Positions 8,661-16,531 of a DNA stretch of 43,278 nt are shown in pieces. This DNA comes from an uncultured Verrucomicrobiales bacterium (GTDB taxonomy: Bacteria > Verrucomicrobiota > Verrucomicrobiia > Verrucomicrobiales > Akkermansiaceae), in assembly GCA_937916135.1 (NCBI GenBank), contig CALFTQ010000013.1, forward strand, positions 1 through 43,278, read 5' to 3'. Every line of letters starts with the position of its first letter. Positions within the stretch are counted from its first letter, which is position 1. The notes under the pieces are model-generated. The model searched no databases, was not told where the DNA came from, and saw nothing but the letters and a program-made list of their open reading frames with translations. The position numbers were made by a program, and so were the translations under genes.

Positions 8661-9632
8661 GGTGCCGGGCCAGGTGAGACTGACACTCAGCCACAGGCTG
8701 CCGAGACTGAATGCCAGAAAGCCCATGGCCATGGGGAGTAGCTCTATGAGGAGGAAGCTCATGAGCAGCAAGGAGAACCCGGGATTGGCGGCACCCAGTG
8801 CGGCTAACCAACCCACGGCGCAGAGGAGAATTCGCAGGCCGGCATGCCCGCGCAGGAACTCGGTGGCGTGCCTGTGGTGGCAGAGGGCAAACCACGCAGC
8901 GACGAGCGCACAGGGCAATACACAGAGCAAGCCTAGTGCCAGTTCTTCCAGACTGATGATGGTCAGCGCATGTTCGTGGGTGAAGTTCCGGAATGACTCC
9001 TGCCCGCGGAGATAGCTCTGAACATGGATGCTGTTCCCCTTCAGTCGGCCGTACAGGTATTCATTCGCCCGGACCGGGGAGGGAACATAGGATAATTGCA
9101 AGTGCGTGCCGCCTGTGAGTACGAATTGATCGGAGGTCGTCTCTTTCAGTCGCTTCTGCAAGGCGGGTGGCAGGGTGACCTGGCTGGTGGGGATTGCCTG
9201 TACCCCGTCCAGCAGGGGAGAGTCCTGCTTCGAATCCAGCTTCAGCTCATAATTCCCCACCAGAATGCGGTCAGCCACCTTGTCGAATTCCGGCACTCCG
9301 TCTATGGACAGGTAAAAAAGACTTTTGCGCTCGCTATCGGAGTAGTCTGCACTCAGGAGCAGAGCATTTTCCTTCCGTAGCCCGAAGGCTTCCAGCTCCA
9401 GCGGCCCGCTGCCGCTGCGCACTTCGTCGGCCAGCAATTTGACGAGCTTGCCGTCCAGTTCGGTGCGGACGGGTTCCGCCGGGTTGATTTCATACACCCG
9501 CTCGCTGCACACGGTCATGAGGAGCTGGGCGAGCAGGAAGCAACTGGCCGCCACACCCGGTACAGCCACCAGCCAGCTGGCTACCGTCATCAGAAAGCGC
9601 AGAAGCGGGTGACGGAGCAGAAAGGTCCTCAT
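8565..9632 (-). CDS. Membrane protein, possibly divergent TMEM43-like
   Basis: The 355-residue protein has one N-terminal helix (residues 12-40), an extracytoplasmic region of about 180 residues, and four C-terminal helices (about 228-345). Just after the first helix comes LDGKLVKLLADEV, similar in place and wording to the N-x-GKLVKI-x-G segment of the two paralogues at 21623-23847. I therefore propose the same broad TMEM43-like class, with low certainty. The start ATG overlaps the stop of the coaE-rho fusion by ATGA, so the two genes are probably co-translated. The 3' end overlaps comEC tail-to-tail for 96 bp. The function is unknown. Confidence 0.72.
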   Translation of the reverse strand: MRTFLLRHPLLRFLMTVASWLVAVPGVAASCFLLAQLLMTVCSERVYEINPAEPVRTELDGKLVKLLADEVRSGSGPLELEAFGLRKENALLLSADYSDSERKSLFYLSIDGVPEFDKVADRILVGNYELKLDSKQDSPLLDGVQAIPTSQVTLPPALQKRLKETTSDQFVLTGGTHLQLSYVPSPVRANEYLYGRLKGNSIHVQSYLRGQESFRNFTHEHALTIISLEELALGLLCVLPCALVAAWFALCHHRHATEFLRGHAGLRILLCAVGWLAALGAANPGFSLLLMSFLLIELLPMAMGFLAFSLGSLWLSVSLTWPGTSWAVCLRRTLYAVLILIGLNGILALFGSLCS

Positions 9633-11527
9633 CTGGTGGAGATGGTGAGCCCCTTGAGCAGAATCTCCAGGTTATTCTGGGTGTGCTCAATGTTCTTGAG
9701 CAGGGTCTGCAGCCCCTCCCAGCCGGGCAGGGTGGCCAGCTGGCGGCGTACCTGCAGCACGCGCAGGAGCTCATCCGGGTGGTAGAGGCGGTCATCATTG
9801 CGGGTGCCGCTCTGCGGAATGGAAATGGCCGGGTAGATGCGGCGCTCGGAAAGCTCGCGGTCGAGTCGGATTTCCATGTTGCCGGTGCCCTTGAACTCCT
9901 CGAAGATGATTTCATCCATGCGGGATTCCGTCTCGATGAGGCAGGTGGCGATGATGGTGAGGCTGCCGCCTTCCTCCACCTTGCGGGCTGCGCCGAAGAA
10001 TTTGCGGGGCTTTTCCAGGGCGTTGGAGCCCAGGCCGCCGGACATGGTGCGGCCACCGCTCTGGTTGGCATTGTAGCCGCGGGCCAGACGGGTGAGGGAG
10101 TCGAGCATGATGATGACATCGTGCCCTTGCTCCACCAGGCGGCGGGCTCGCTCCAGCAGCAGGTCGCTCAGCTGCGCGTGGCGGCGGGAGGGTTCATCGA
10201 AGGTGGAGGCATACACCGGCACATCCACCGTGTCCTCAAAATCGGTCACTTCCTCCGGGCGTTCATCCAGCAGCAGCACCAGCAGGTCAGTCTTCGGATA
10301 GTTGGCCCGCAGGCTCCTGGCCATGGTCTTGAGCAGCACGGTCTTGCCGCCGCGGGGCGGAGCCACCACCAGGGCGCGCTGACCCATGCCCAGCGGGGTG
10401 ATGAGGTCGAGCACACGCATGGCCGGCGATTTGATATCCGGATTCTCCAGAATCAGACGCTCGGTCGGGATGAGCGGGGTGAGTTTGTCGAAAGATTTGG
10501 GCTGGGTATAGTCGGCCACCGGCGTGCCCTCAATCTCCACCACTTCGCCTGCCATGAGGCTCTTTTCATTCTTGCCCTGGGCGGGGCGCAGCTTCACCTT
10601 CACCATATTGCCGGGGCGCAGCTCGTGCTTGCGGATGAGGTCCTGGGGCAGGCGCGGGTCATCCTCCCCCGGGCGGAAACTGCGGGCGGCATCGCGCAGG
10701 AACACCATGTTGTCCTTGCCGAACTCCAGCACGCCGCTCACATACACCTGGTTGCCCTCTGCCAGATAGGTGCGCGCCAGCTCGGCCACCAGCTGCGGGC
10801 GGGGCAGGGTATCGGTGCCGCGGCGGGCGGTGGTGGTGGCAATGCGCTGCAGCTCATTGAGCGGCAGGGCTCGCAGTTCGTTCAGGTTGATAACCACCGA
10901 GCGCGCATGCATGGCCTTGGCTTCGGCGGCCAGTTCGGTGTTGTAGAAAAGCTCCACCTGGCTGCGCAGCAGCTCGGGGCTGCCCTCATTCCAGAATACG
11001 AGCCCGGCGCGGTCAATCTTGGCCTGGGTGGGCATCTGCGCGGCCAGCATGGCTTCTGCCTGGCTGCGGTCAAAACCATCCCGGCTGGCCATGCGCGCAA
11101 TCTGCATCTCCGGCGTTACCGCCACCACGCACACGATATCGGCCCCGAACTCCACCGGGCTTTCGAAATACAGCGGAATATCCACCAGGAAGGTATGCAC
11201 ATCCCCGCGGCGGCGGGCCTCCGCCTGGGCATCCAGACTCATCTGCGCCAACTTGGGGTGAATCAGGTTATTGAGTTTATCGCGGCCTTCCGGGTCATTC
11301 TGCACGATGCCGCGCAGGTAATCCTTGTTCACACTGCCGTCATCGCACAGCGCTTCTTTGCCGAATGCGGTGACCAGGTCGCGGGATAATTTGCCACTCT
11401 GCTGCAACTCCGCCACCGCGGCGTCGCAATCGAACAACTCAACCCCGGCGCCACCCATCTCCTGCAGCATTTCCACCACCGTGGATTTGCCGGATGCTAT
11501 GCCTCCTGTAACAACGATAACCTTCAC
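9629..11527 (-). CDS. coaE-rho: Fusion protein: dephospho-CoA kinase (CoaE) + termination factor Rho
   Basis: One uninterrupted frame of 632 residues carries two enzymes. Residues 1-205 are dephospho-CoA kinase, the last step of CoA synthesis: P-loop GGIASGKST (8-16), LFDCDAAVAEL, LNNLIHPKL and DIPLYFES. Residues 210-632 are a near-complete Rho helicase: N-terminal helix bundle (LNELRALPLNELQRIA), RNA-binding cold-shock fold (GVLEFGKDNMVFLRD), Walker A APPRGGKT, Walker B VIIMLDSLTRLARGYN, the Q-loop SGGRTMSGG and the R-loop EEFKGTGNMEIRLDR. Rho proteins are usually about 420 residues, so nothing is missing. There is no internal stop; whether Rho is also made from an internal start is unknown. 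It is isolated from the upstream tRNA by a terminator. Confidence 0.95.
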   Translation of the reverse strand: MKVIVVTGGIASGKSTVVEMLQEMGGAGVELFDCDAAVAELQQSGKLSRDLVTAFGKEALCDDGSVNKDYLRGIVQNDPEGRDKLNNLIHPKLAQMSLDAQAEARRRGDVHTFLVDIPLYFESPVEFGADIVCVVAVTPEMQIARMASRDGFDRSQAEAMLAAQMPTQAKIDRAGLVFWNEGSPELLRSQVELFYNTELAAEAKAMHARSVVINLNELRALPLNELQRIATTTARRGTDTLPRPQLVAELARTYLAEGNQVYVSGVLEFGKDNMVFLRDAARSFRPGEDDPRLPQDLIRKHELRPGNMVKVKLRPAQGKNEKSLMAGEVVEIEGTPVADYTQPKSFDKLTPLIPTERLILENPDIKSPAMRVLDLITPLGMGQRALVVAPPRGGKTVLLKTMARSLRANYPKTDLLVLLLDERPEEVTDFEDTVDVPVYASTFDEPSRRHAQLSDLLLERARRLVEQGHDVIIMLDSLTRLARGYNANQSGGRTMSGGLGSNALEKPRKFFGAARKVEEGGSLTIIATCLIETESRMDEIIFEEFKGTGNMEIRLDRELSERRIYPAISIPQSGTRNDDRLYHPDELLRVLQVRRQLATLPGWEGLQTLLKNIEHTQNNLEILLKGLTISTR

Positions 11528-11590
11528 GCGCGCATTATATCACGCGCGGGCCCTGCCTTCAAGCCTAATTCTTTAGTTTTGAGGAAAAAT

Positions 11591-11623
11591 AAAAAGCTGC
11601 AACTCATTGAGTTGCAGCTTTTT
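11591..11623 (-). terminator. Intrinsic terminator after tRNA-Ser
   Basis: This is a perfect 15 bp stem (AAAAAGCTGCAACTC / GAGTTGCAGCTTTTT) with a three-base loop. The A/T runs at both feet give a U-tract on either strand, so it can work in both directions. It separates tRNA-Ser from coaE-rho on the minus strand. Confidence 0.88.
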
Positions 11624-11633
11624 ATCCTTTTGA

Positions 11634-11721
11634 CGGACAGGGAGGGATTCGAACCCTCGGTACGCTTTTGACGTACACACGATTTCCAATCGTGCTCTTT
11701 CGACCACTCAGACACCTGCCC
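11634..11721 (-). tRNA. tRNA-Ser (anticodon GGA)
   Basis: The 88-base gene folds as a class II tRNA. The acceptor stem is GGGCAGG / CCTGTCC with a G-U pair. The anticodon stem CACGA / TCGTG encloses TTGGAAA, giving anticodon GGA, which reads UCC and UCU. A long variable arm (GTACG / CGTAC) is diagnostic for serine, and the T arm is GAGGG-TTCGAAT-CCCTC. The discriminator base is G and CCA is not encoded. It is a stand-alone unit with its own promoter and terminator. Confidence 0.96.
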
Positions 11722-11759
11722 ATGCTTGGCATGAACCCTTGGTGAAGGGGTGCGGCGGG

Positions 11760-11788
11760 AATATACACGAAATCGCGGGAGCTTGCAA
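11760..11788 (-). promoter_or_regulatory. Promoter of tRNA-Ser
   Basis: On the minus strand, -35 TTGCAA (11783-11788), a 17 bp spacer and -10 TATATT (11760-11765) lie about 40 bases upstream of the mature 5' end. Confidence 0.7.
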
Positions 11789-11820
11789 GCTAATTCTTGC
11801 AAAAAAGTGATTTTTTTGTG

Positions 11821-12729
11821 TTATTTGAGCTTCTGGGTGACTTTGAAGTGAAGTTTAGCAACATCCTGGAGGCGTTCCCGGCCATGTGTAGCCACGAAGT
11901 GCTGGGCGGCTCGGGTGACGTGCGGGGCGCAGCCCAGGGGCATGGGACACCCGCTGGCGGCGGCGGTCTGCTGCATCCATTGCACGAAGCGGTCGCGGGC
12001 CAGGATGGAGGCCGCAGCCACGGCCACATCGCTTTCGGCCTTGGTGCGCTGCTCCAGCTGCACGGGGATATGGCGCTGCCCCAGGGCGCGTTTGAGCACC
12101 CACTCGTTGGCGAACTGGTCGCTCAGGGCGCGGGGGCAGGCGGGCACTTTTTCATGCAGCGCGGCAATGACGCGGGCGTGCCCCCAGGCCAGCAGGCGGT
12201 TCAGGTTTCCTATTTCCGCATAGAGCTCATTATATCGGCGGGGACCGATGCAGATGACCTCGTACACCACCCCGGCGGTTTTCTTGATTTTCTCAGCAAT
12301 GGCGTGAATCTTCTTATCGTCGGGGATAGCCTTGCTGTCGCGGCAGCCGAGCCGGGCGAGTTCCGCTGCGCAGCGTTCATCGGTGTACACGCCGGCTACG
12401 ACCAGGGGGCCGAAGTAATCTCCCTTGCCGCTTTCGTCCACGCCGAAGTGGGGTGTAGTATCCACCAGGGCGGGCAGGGTGGATTTCAGAGAAGGTGCCT
12501 TTTCTTCCGGTTCCAGTTGGAGTATGTTCTTCACAAAATCCTCCGAGCCCCGCCCCTGGATGAGCAGGCGTCCCTTCTTCGGATAAAAGGCCACATTTAC
12601 ACTTTCATTTTCGAAACAGAAATCGGCATAATCCCGCGCAGTGGCGCGGAAATCCGGGCGGCGGTCTAATTTGTTTTTCAGGGCGGTCGCTTCGTCTCGG
12701 GAAAGCTGAATACTGTACTGATTGGCCAT
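11821..12729 (-). CDS. rnhC: Ribonuclease HIII
   Basis: RNase HIII cuts the RNA strand of RNA:DNA hybrids. The 302-residue protein has the N-terminal TBP-like substrate-binding domain (residues 1-85) that marks HIII against HII, then the catalytic domain beginning GVDESGKGDYFGPLVVAGV. The further catalytic aspartates are in LGCRDSKAIPD and AESDVAVAAASILARDRF. The C-terminal HFVATHGR...VAKLHFK is typical. An in-frame ATG eight codons earlier (12753) is possible, but homologues begin near MANQYSIQLS. It lies upstream of tRNA-Ser on the same strand and is divergent from the HU gene. No Shine-Dalgarno is visible. Confidence 0.92.
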   Translation of the reverse strand: MANQYSIQLSRDEATALKNKLDRRPDFRATARDYADFCFENESVNVAFYPKKGRLLIQGRGSEDFVKNILQLEPEEKAPSLKSTLPALVDTTPHFGVDESGKGDYFGPLVVAGVYTDERCAAELARLGCRDSKAIPDDKKIHAIAEKIKKTAGVVYEVICIGPRRYNELYAEIGNLNRLLAWGHARVIAALHEKVPACPRALSDQFANEWVLKRALGQRHIPVQLEQRTKAESDVAVAAASILARDRFVQWMQQTAAASGCPMPLGCAPHVTRAAQHFVATHGRERLQDVAKLHFKVTQKLK

Positions 12730-12841
12730 GTTCGGGTATAAGAATGGGGGCAAATGTCCGCTGCGTCAACCTAAAATCCCGGAAAAAAGCCGAAAAAACG
12801 CTCAGGTGACGCAGAATTCGGCATTTTTTATCACTTTAGGC

Positions 12842-12870
12842 GAGACAAAAAGGATTTTTTGGTCTACAAT
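12842..12870 (+). promoter_or_regulatory. Probable promoter of the HU gene
   Basis: -35 GAGACA (4 of 6 consensus), a 17 bp spacer and -10 TACAAT (12865-12870) predict a leader of about 26 bases before the ATG at 12903. The leader is A/T-rich with no Shine-Dalgarno. Confidence 0.55.
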
Positions 12871-12902
12871 GTGCCCGGCTTTTCAACAAAGCAATTTTTA
12901 TT

Positions 12903-13205
12903 ATGGCAAATACGATTACTAAGAGAGAGCTTGTAAACAAGGTATGCGCTGAGCTGGACAACGGCTTTACGCAGAACGAAGTGCTTGATATCATCCAGAA
13001 GACCATCGAGCTTATCACCGATGCTCTGGGTAAGGGTGATCGCGTTGTGCTGCGCAACTTCGGCACTTTCACCGTGAAGGAAGTGAAGCCCAAGGTTGGC
13101 CGCAACCCCAAGGACCCTGCCAAGAATGTTCCGATTCCCGCCCGCACGGTGGTGAAGTTCAAGGTTGGTAAGAACCTGAAGGAGGCCGCTGCCAAGGTTT
13201 CCTGA
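12903..13205 (+). CDS. hup: HU-family DNA-binding protein
   Basis: This 100-residue nucleoid protein carries the HU/IHF fold. It has an N-terminal helix pair (TKRELVNKVCAEL), the turn GDRVVLRNFGTFTV, and the beta arm with the signature GRNPKDPAKNVPIPARTVVKFKVGKNLK, where the proline that kinks DNA sits in the arm. The length is slightly above the usual 90-95 residues because of an Ala/Lys tail. It is monocistronic, with its own promoter and a downstream hairpin, and is divergent from rnhC. Whether it behaves as HU or IHF-like cannot be told. Confidence 0.95.
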   Translation: MANTITKRELVNKVCAELDNGFTQNEVLDIIQKTIELITDALGKGDRVVLRNFGTFTVKEVKPKVGRNPKDPAKNVPIPARTVVKFKVGKNLKEAAAKVS

Positions 13206-13236
13206 ACCTGCCGGCACATAATGTGCTAGAGACCGA

Positions 13237-13265
13237 GGACGCATCTATCAGGCATAGACGCGTCC
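13237..13265 (+). terminator. Probable terminator after HU gene
   Basis: A GGACGC-A-TCTAT / ATAGA-C-GCGTCC stem with one mismatch is followed by TTGTTCT. The U-tract is weak. It lies between the HU gene and hisG. Confidence 0.55.
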
Positions 13266-13311
13266 TTGTTCTATGATAGAAAAAATACCTGTTTAACCCA
13301 TTTCCGATAAC

Positions 13312-14166
13312 ATGAATCTGAGAATTGCCGTACAATCCAAGGGCCGCCTGAATGAGGACACCATGTCCATCCTGGCCGAGGCTGGTATCAAGGTGAGCTC
13401 CTCGAAGCGCACGCTGCTGGTGGCTGCCCGCAAGTTCCCCATGGAGGTGCTCTACCTGCGCGATGACGATATCCCCGAAACCGTGACCGACGGTGTGGCG
13501 GATATCGGTGTGGTGGGCCTTAATGAGTACCTGGAGCGCCAGGGAGATGCCGACATCGTGAAGAAGCTCGGCTTCGGTGGCTGCCGCCTGAGCATCGCCA
13601 TCCCCAAGGAGCATGAGTACACCGGCCCGCAGTGGCTGCAGGGGCGCAAGATTGCCACTTCCTATCCCGTCATTCTCCGCCAGTGGCTGGAGGAGCAGGG
13701 GGTGCAGGCTCATATTCATGTCATCACCGGTTCGGTGGAAATCGCCACCGGTATCGGCCTGGCAGATGCCATCTTCGATATCGTGAGCAGCGGTGCCACG
13801 CTGGTGAGCAACAACCTGCGCGAGGTCGAGGTGGTGCTGGAGAGCGAGGCCGTGCTCATTGCCCACAAGAACCTGCCCACCGAGAAGCGCGAGATTCTGG
13901 ATAAGCTCCTTTTCCGCATGGATGCCGTGATGACCGCCGCCGACAAGCGCTATGTGCTCATGAACGCGCCGAAGGACTGCGTGGAGCAGATTGTCTCCGT
14001 GCTGCCGGGTGTGAAGAGCCCCACCATCATGCCGCTGGCCCAGGAGGGCTGGTGCAGCATCCACACCGTGCTGGATGAATCCTGCTTCTGGGATATCATC
14101 GGCAAGCTCAAGGAAGCCGGTGCCCAGGGTATCCTGGTGCTGCCTATCGAAAAAATGATTCTGTAA
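13312..14166 (+). CDS. hisG: ATP phosphoribosyltransferase, long form
   Basis: HisG joins ATP and PRPP, the first and regulated step of histidine synthesis. At 284 residues this is the long form, with its own C-terminal regulatory ACT-like domain (about residues 210-284, ending GILVLPIEKMIL), so no HisZ partner is needed. Visible motifs are the N-terminal RIAVQSKGRL, LYLRDDDIPE, GVADIGVVG and the PRPP-binding ITGSVEIATGIGLADAIFD. The sequence is strongly reminiscent of Bacteroidota HisG. It opens the operon hisG-hisDC-hisB-hisH-hisA-hisF, with 13 bases before the next start. A TATGAT at 13272 may be its -10, but the -35 is poor. Confidence 0.96.
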   Translation: MNLRIAVQSKGRLNEDTMSILAEAGIKVSSSKRTLLVAARKFPMEVLYLRDDDIPETVTDGVADIGVVGLNEYLERQGDADIVKKLGFGGCRLSIAIPKEHEYTGPQWLQGRKIATSYPVILRQWLEEQGVQAHIHVITGSVEIATGIGLADAIFDIVSSGATLVSNNLREVEVVLESEAVLIAHKNLPTEKREILDKLLFRMDAVMTAADKRYVLMNAPKDCVEQIVSVLPGVKSPTIMPLAQEGWCSIHTVLDESCFWDIIGKLKEAGAQGILVLPIEKMIL

Positions 14167-14179
14167 CTTCTTTATTCTC

Positions 14180-16528
14180 ATGACTATCATAACGGAACCC
14201 AATCGTGAACAGTGGGCGGAGCTGGTGCGCCGCCCGGCCTTCGATGTCACCCAGCTCTTCGATGTAGTGCGCCCCATCATGGACGCTGTGCATGAGCATG
14301 GCGACAAGGCGCTGCACGAATACGGCCACCGTTTTGATGGTGTGGATTTGGAAGAATTCGCGGTTTCCGCCGCCGAGGTGGCGGAAGCCTGCACCCGGGT
14401 GCCGCAGGAGCTGAAGGAAGCCATAGAGCTGGCCTACTGCAATATCTATGACTTCCACGAGTTGCAGCGCAACACGCAGGCTCCGGTGAAGCTGGAGACC
14501 GCCCCCGGCGTGGTCTGCGAGCAGCGCACGCTGCCCATTCAGCGCGTGGGTCTGTATGTGCCCGGTGGCCAGGCCCCGCTGTTCTCCACGGTGCTTATGC
14601 TGGCGGTGCCCGCGGCCGTGGCCGGATGCGAGGAAGTGGTGCTCTGCACGCCTCCCGGCAAGGATGGCAAGGTGAACCCCGCCATCCTCTTTGCGGCTGA
14701 GCTCTGCGGGGTGAAGCGCATCTTCAAGGTGGGCGGCGCCCAGGCTATCGCCGCCATGACCTACGGCACCGCTTCCGTACCGAAGGTGGATAAGATTTTC
14801 GGCCCGGGCAATGCCTATGTGACCGCCGCCAAGCAGCTTGCTTCCCTGGCCGGGGTGGCCATTGATATGCCTGCCGGCCCCAGTGAGGTGGAAGTGCTGG
14901 CCGATTCCACCTGTGTGCCGGCCTTTGTGGCGGCTGATCTGCTGAGCCAGGCTGAGCACGGGCCGGACAGCCAGGCCATGCTGGTGACCACCAGCGCCGC
15001 CGTGGCCGAGGCCGTGGCCGCCGAGGTGGAGCAGCAGCTTGCCGCGCTGCCCCGCAAGGAGATTGCCGCCAGGTCCATTGCCAACAGCCGCATCATTGTG
15101 CTGGCCGATAAGCAGGACTGCATCGACTTCACCAATGCCTACGGCCCGGAGCACCTCATCATTGCCATGGAGGGGGCAGATGCCGTGGCCGCCGAGACGG
15201 TGAATGCCGGTTCCATCTTCCTGGGCAACTACAGTTGCGAAAGCGCGGGCGACTACGCCAGCGGCACCAACCACACGCTGCCCACCATGGGCTGTGTGCG
15301 CGCGTACAGCAGCCTGTGCATCGACAGTTTCCAGCGCAAGATGACCCTGCAGACCCTCTCTGCCGAGGGGATACGCAGCATCGGCCGCACGGTGGAGCTC
15401 ATGGCCCAGGCCGAGCATCTGGATGCCCACGCCCGCGCCATGACCCTGCGTATGCAGGCCGTGGCCGCTCAGCCGCAGGAGGAGCAGGGTACTGGCATTG
15501 CCCGCCTGGTGCGCCCGAATATCCTGAAGCTCAAGCCCTACAGCTCCGCCCGCGATGAGTATGCCGGCAAGGCTGCCCATGTGTTCCTGGATGCGAACGA
15601 ATGCCCGCACAACGCCCCGAACAACCGCTACCCCGACCCGCTGCAGTGGGAGCTCAAGCAGAAGATTTCCGCCTACAAGGGCGTGGCCCCGGAACGCATC
15701 TTCCTGGGCAACGGAAGCGATGAGGCCATCGATCTCATTTTCCGCACCTTCTGCACCCCCGGCGTGGACGAAGTGGCGGCCATTGCGCCTTCCTACGGCA
15801 TGTACGAGGTCTGCGCCGATATCAACAACATCCGCTACAACGCCATCCCGCTGGAGGAGGGCTTCCGCTTTGAGGCCGAGTCCTTCCTGCAATCCATCTA
15901 CTCCCCCTGCACGAAGGTCATCTTCATCTGCAGCCCGAACAACCCCACCGGCAACCTCCTGCCCATGGAGGAAATCCGCAAGGTGCTGGATATCTTCCCC
16001 GGCATGGTGGTGGTGGATGAAGCCTACATCGACTTTGCCCCCGCGGGTTCCTCGCTCAGCTCCCTGCTGGATGCGTACCCGCGTCTTATCGTGCTCAACA
16101 CTTTCTCCAAGGCATGGGCTTCTGCCGGTATCCGCCTGGGCATGGCCCTGGCGCATCCGGAGGTCATAGCCCTGTTCAACAAGGTGAAGTATCCCTACAA
16201 TGTGAACATCCTCACCCAGCGCGCCGCCATGGAGCGCCTGGACCACATGGATGAAATCCGCGCCTGGGTGGACGAAGCGCTTTCCGAGCGCACCCGTATG
16301 ATGCAGGCCGTGGCCGCTCTGCCTATCTGCAAGCAAGTGTACCCCAGCGATGCCAACTTCTTCCTGGCCCGGGTGAATGATGCCTGCCGCATCTACGATG
16401 CGCTGGTGGAGCAGGGTATCATCGTGCGTAACCGCCACCGCATCATGATGTGCGAGAACTGCCTGCGCATCACCATCGGCACCCCGGCGGAGAACGACGA
16501 ACTCCTCGCAGCCCTCAAGCAATTCTGA
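14180..16528 (+). CDS. hisDC: Fused histidinol dehydrogenase / histidinol-phosphate aminotransferase
   Basis: This is a single open frame of 782 residues. Residues 1-430 are HisD, which oxidises histidinol to histidine with NAD: VGLYVPGG, IFGPGNAYVTAAK, DMPAGPSEVEVLAD, LLSQAEHGPDSQAML and YGPEHLI are present. Residues about 440-782 are HisC, which transaminates imidazole-acetol phosphate: LVRPNILKLKPYSSARDEY (usual HisC start), LDANECPHNAPNNRYPDP, CSPNNPTGN, VVDEAYIDF, and the PLP lysine in NTFSKAWASAGIRLG. Both halves have normal length (430 and about 345), with a linker of only about ten residues (PQEEQGTGIA). HisC acts before HisB phosphatase and HisD after it, so the fused steps are not consecutive. 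Confidence 0.95.
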   Translation: MTIITEPNREQWAELVRRPAFDVTQLFDVVRPIMDAVHEHGDKALHEYGHRFDGVDLEEFAVSAAEVAEACTRVPQELKEAIELAYCNIYDFHELQRNTQAPVKLETAPGVVCEQRTLPIQRVGLYVPGGQAPLFSTVLMLAVPAAVAGCEEVVLCTPPGKDGKVNPAILFAAELCGVKRIFKVGGAQAIAAMTYGTASVPKVDKIFGPGNAYVTAAKQLASLAGVAIDMPAGPSEVEVLADSTCVPAFVAADLLSQAEHGPDSQAMLVTTSAAVAEAVAAEVEQQLAALPRKEIAARSIANSRIIVLADKQDCIDFTNAYGPEHLIIAMEGADAVAAETVNAGSIFLGNYSCESAGDYASGTNHTLPTMGCVRAYSSLCIDSFQRKMTLQTLSAEGIRSIGRTVELMAQAEHLDAHARAMTLRMQAVAAQPQEEQGTGIARLVRPNILKLKPYSSARDEYAGKAAHVFLDANECPHNAPNNRYPDPLQWELKQKISAYKGVAPERIFLGNGSDEAIDLIFRTFCTPGVDEVAAIAPSYGMYEVCADINNIRYNAIPLEEGFRFEAESFLQSIYSPCTKVIFICSPNNPTGNLLPMEEIRKVLDIFPGMVVVDEAYIDFAPAGSSLSSLLDAYPRLIVLNTFSKAWASAGIRLGMALAHPEVIALFNKVKYPYNVNILTQRAAMERLDHMDEIRAWVDEALSERTRMMQAVAALPICKQVYPSDANFFLARVNDACRIYDALVEQGIIVRNRHRIMMCENCLRITIGTPAENDELLAALKQF

Positions 16529-16531
16529 TTC

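Noticed and set aside
9683..11389. 568-codon plus-strand frame opposite coaE-rho
   Set aside because: Antisense to a protein with complete CoaE and Rho motifs; composition is typical of a shadow frame.
13206..13311. Histidine leader peptide or riboswitch before hisG
   Set aside because: No His-rich short frame and no T-box or other conserved leader structure is visible; only the HU terminator and a possible -10 are found.
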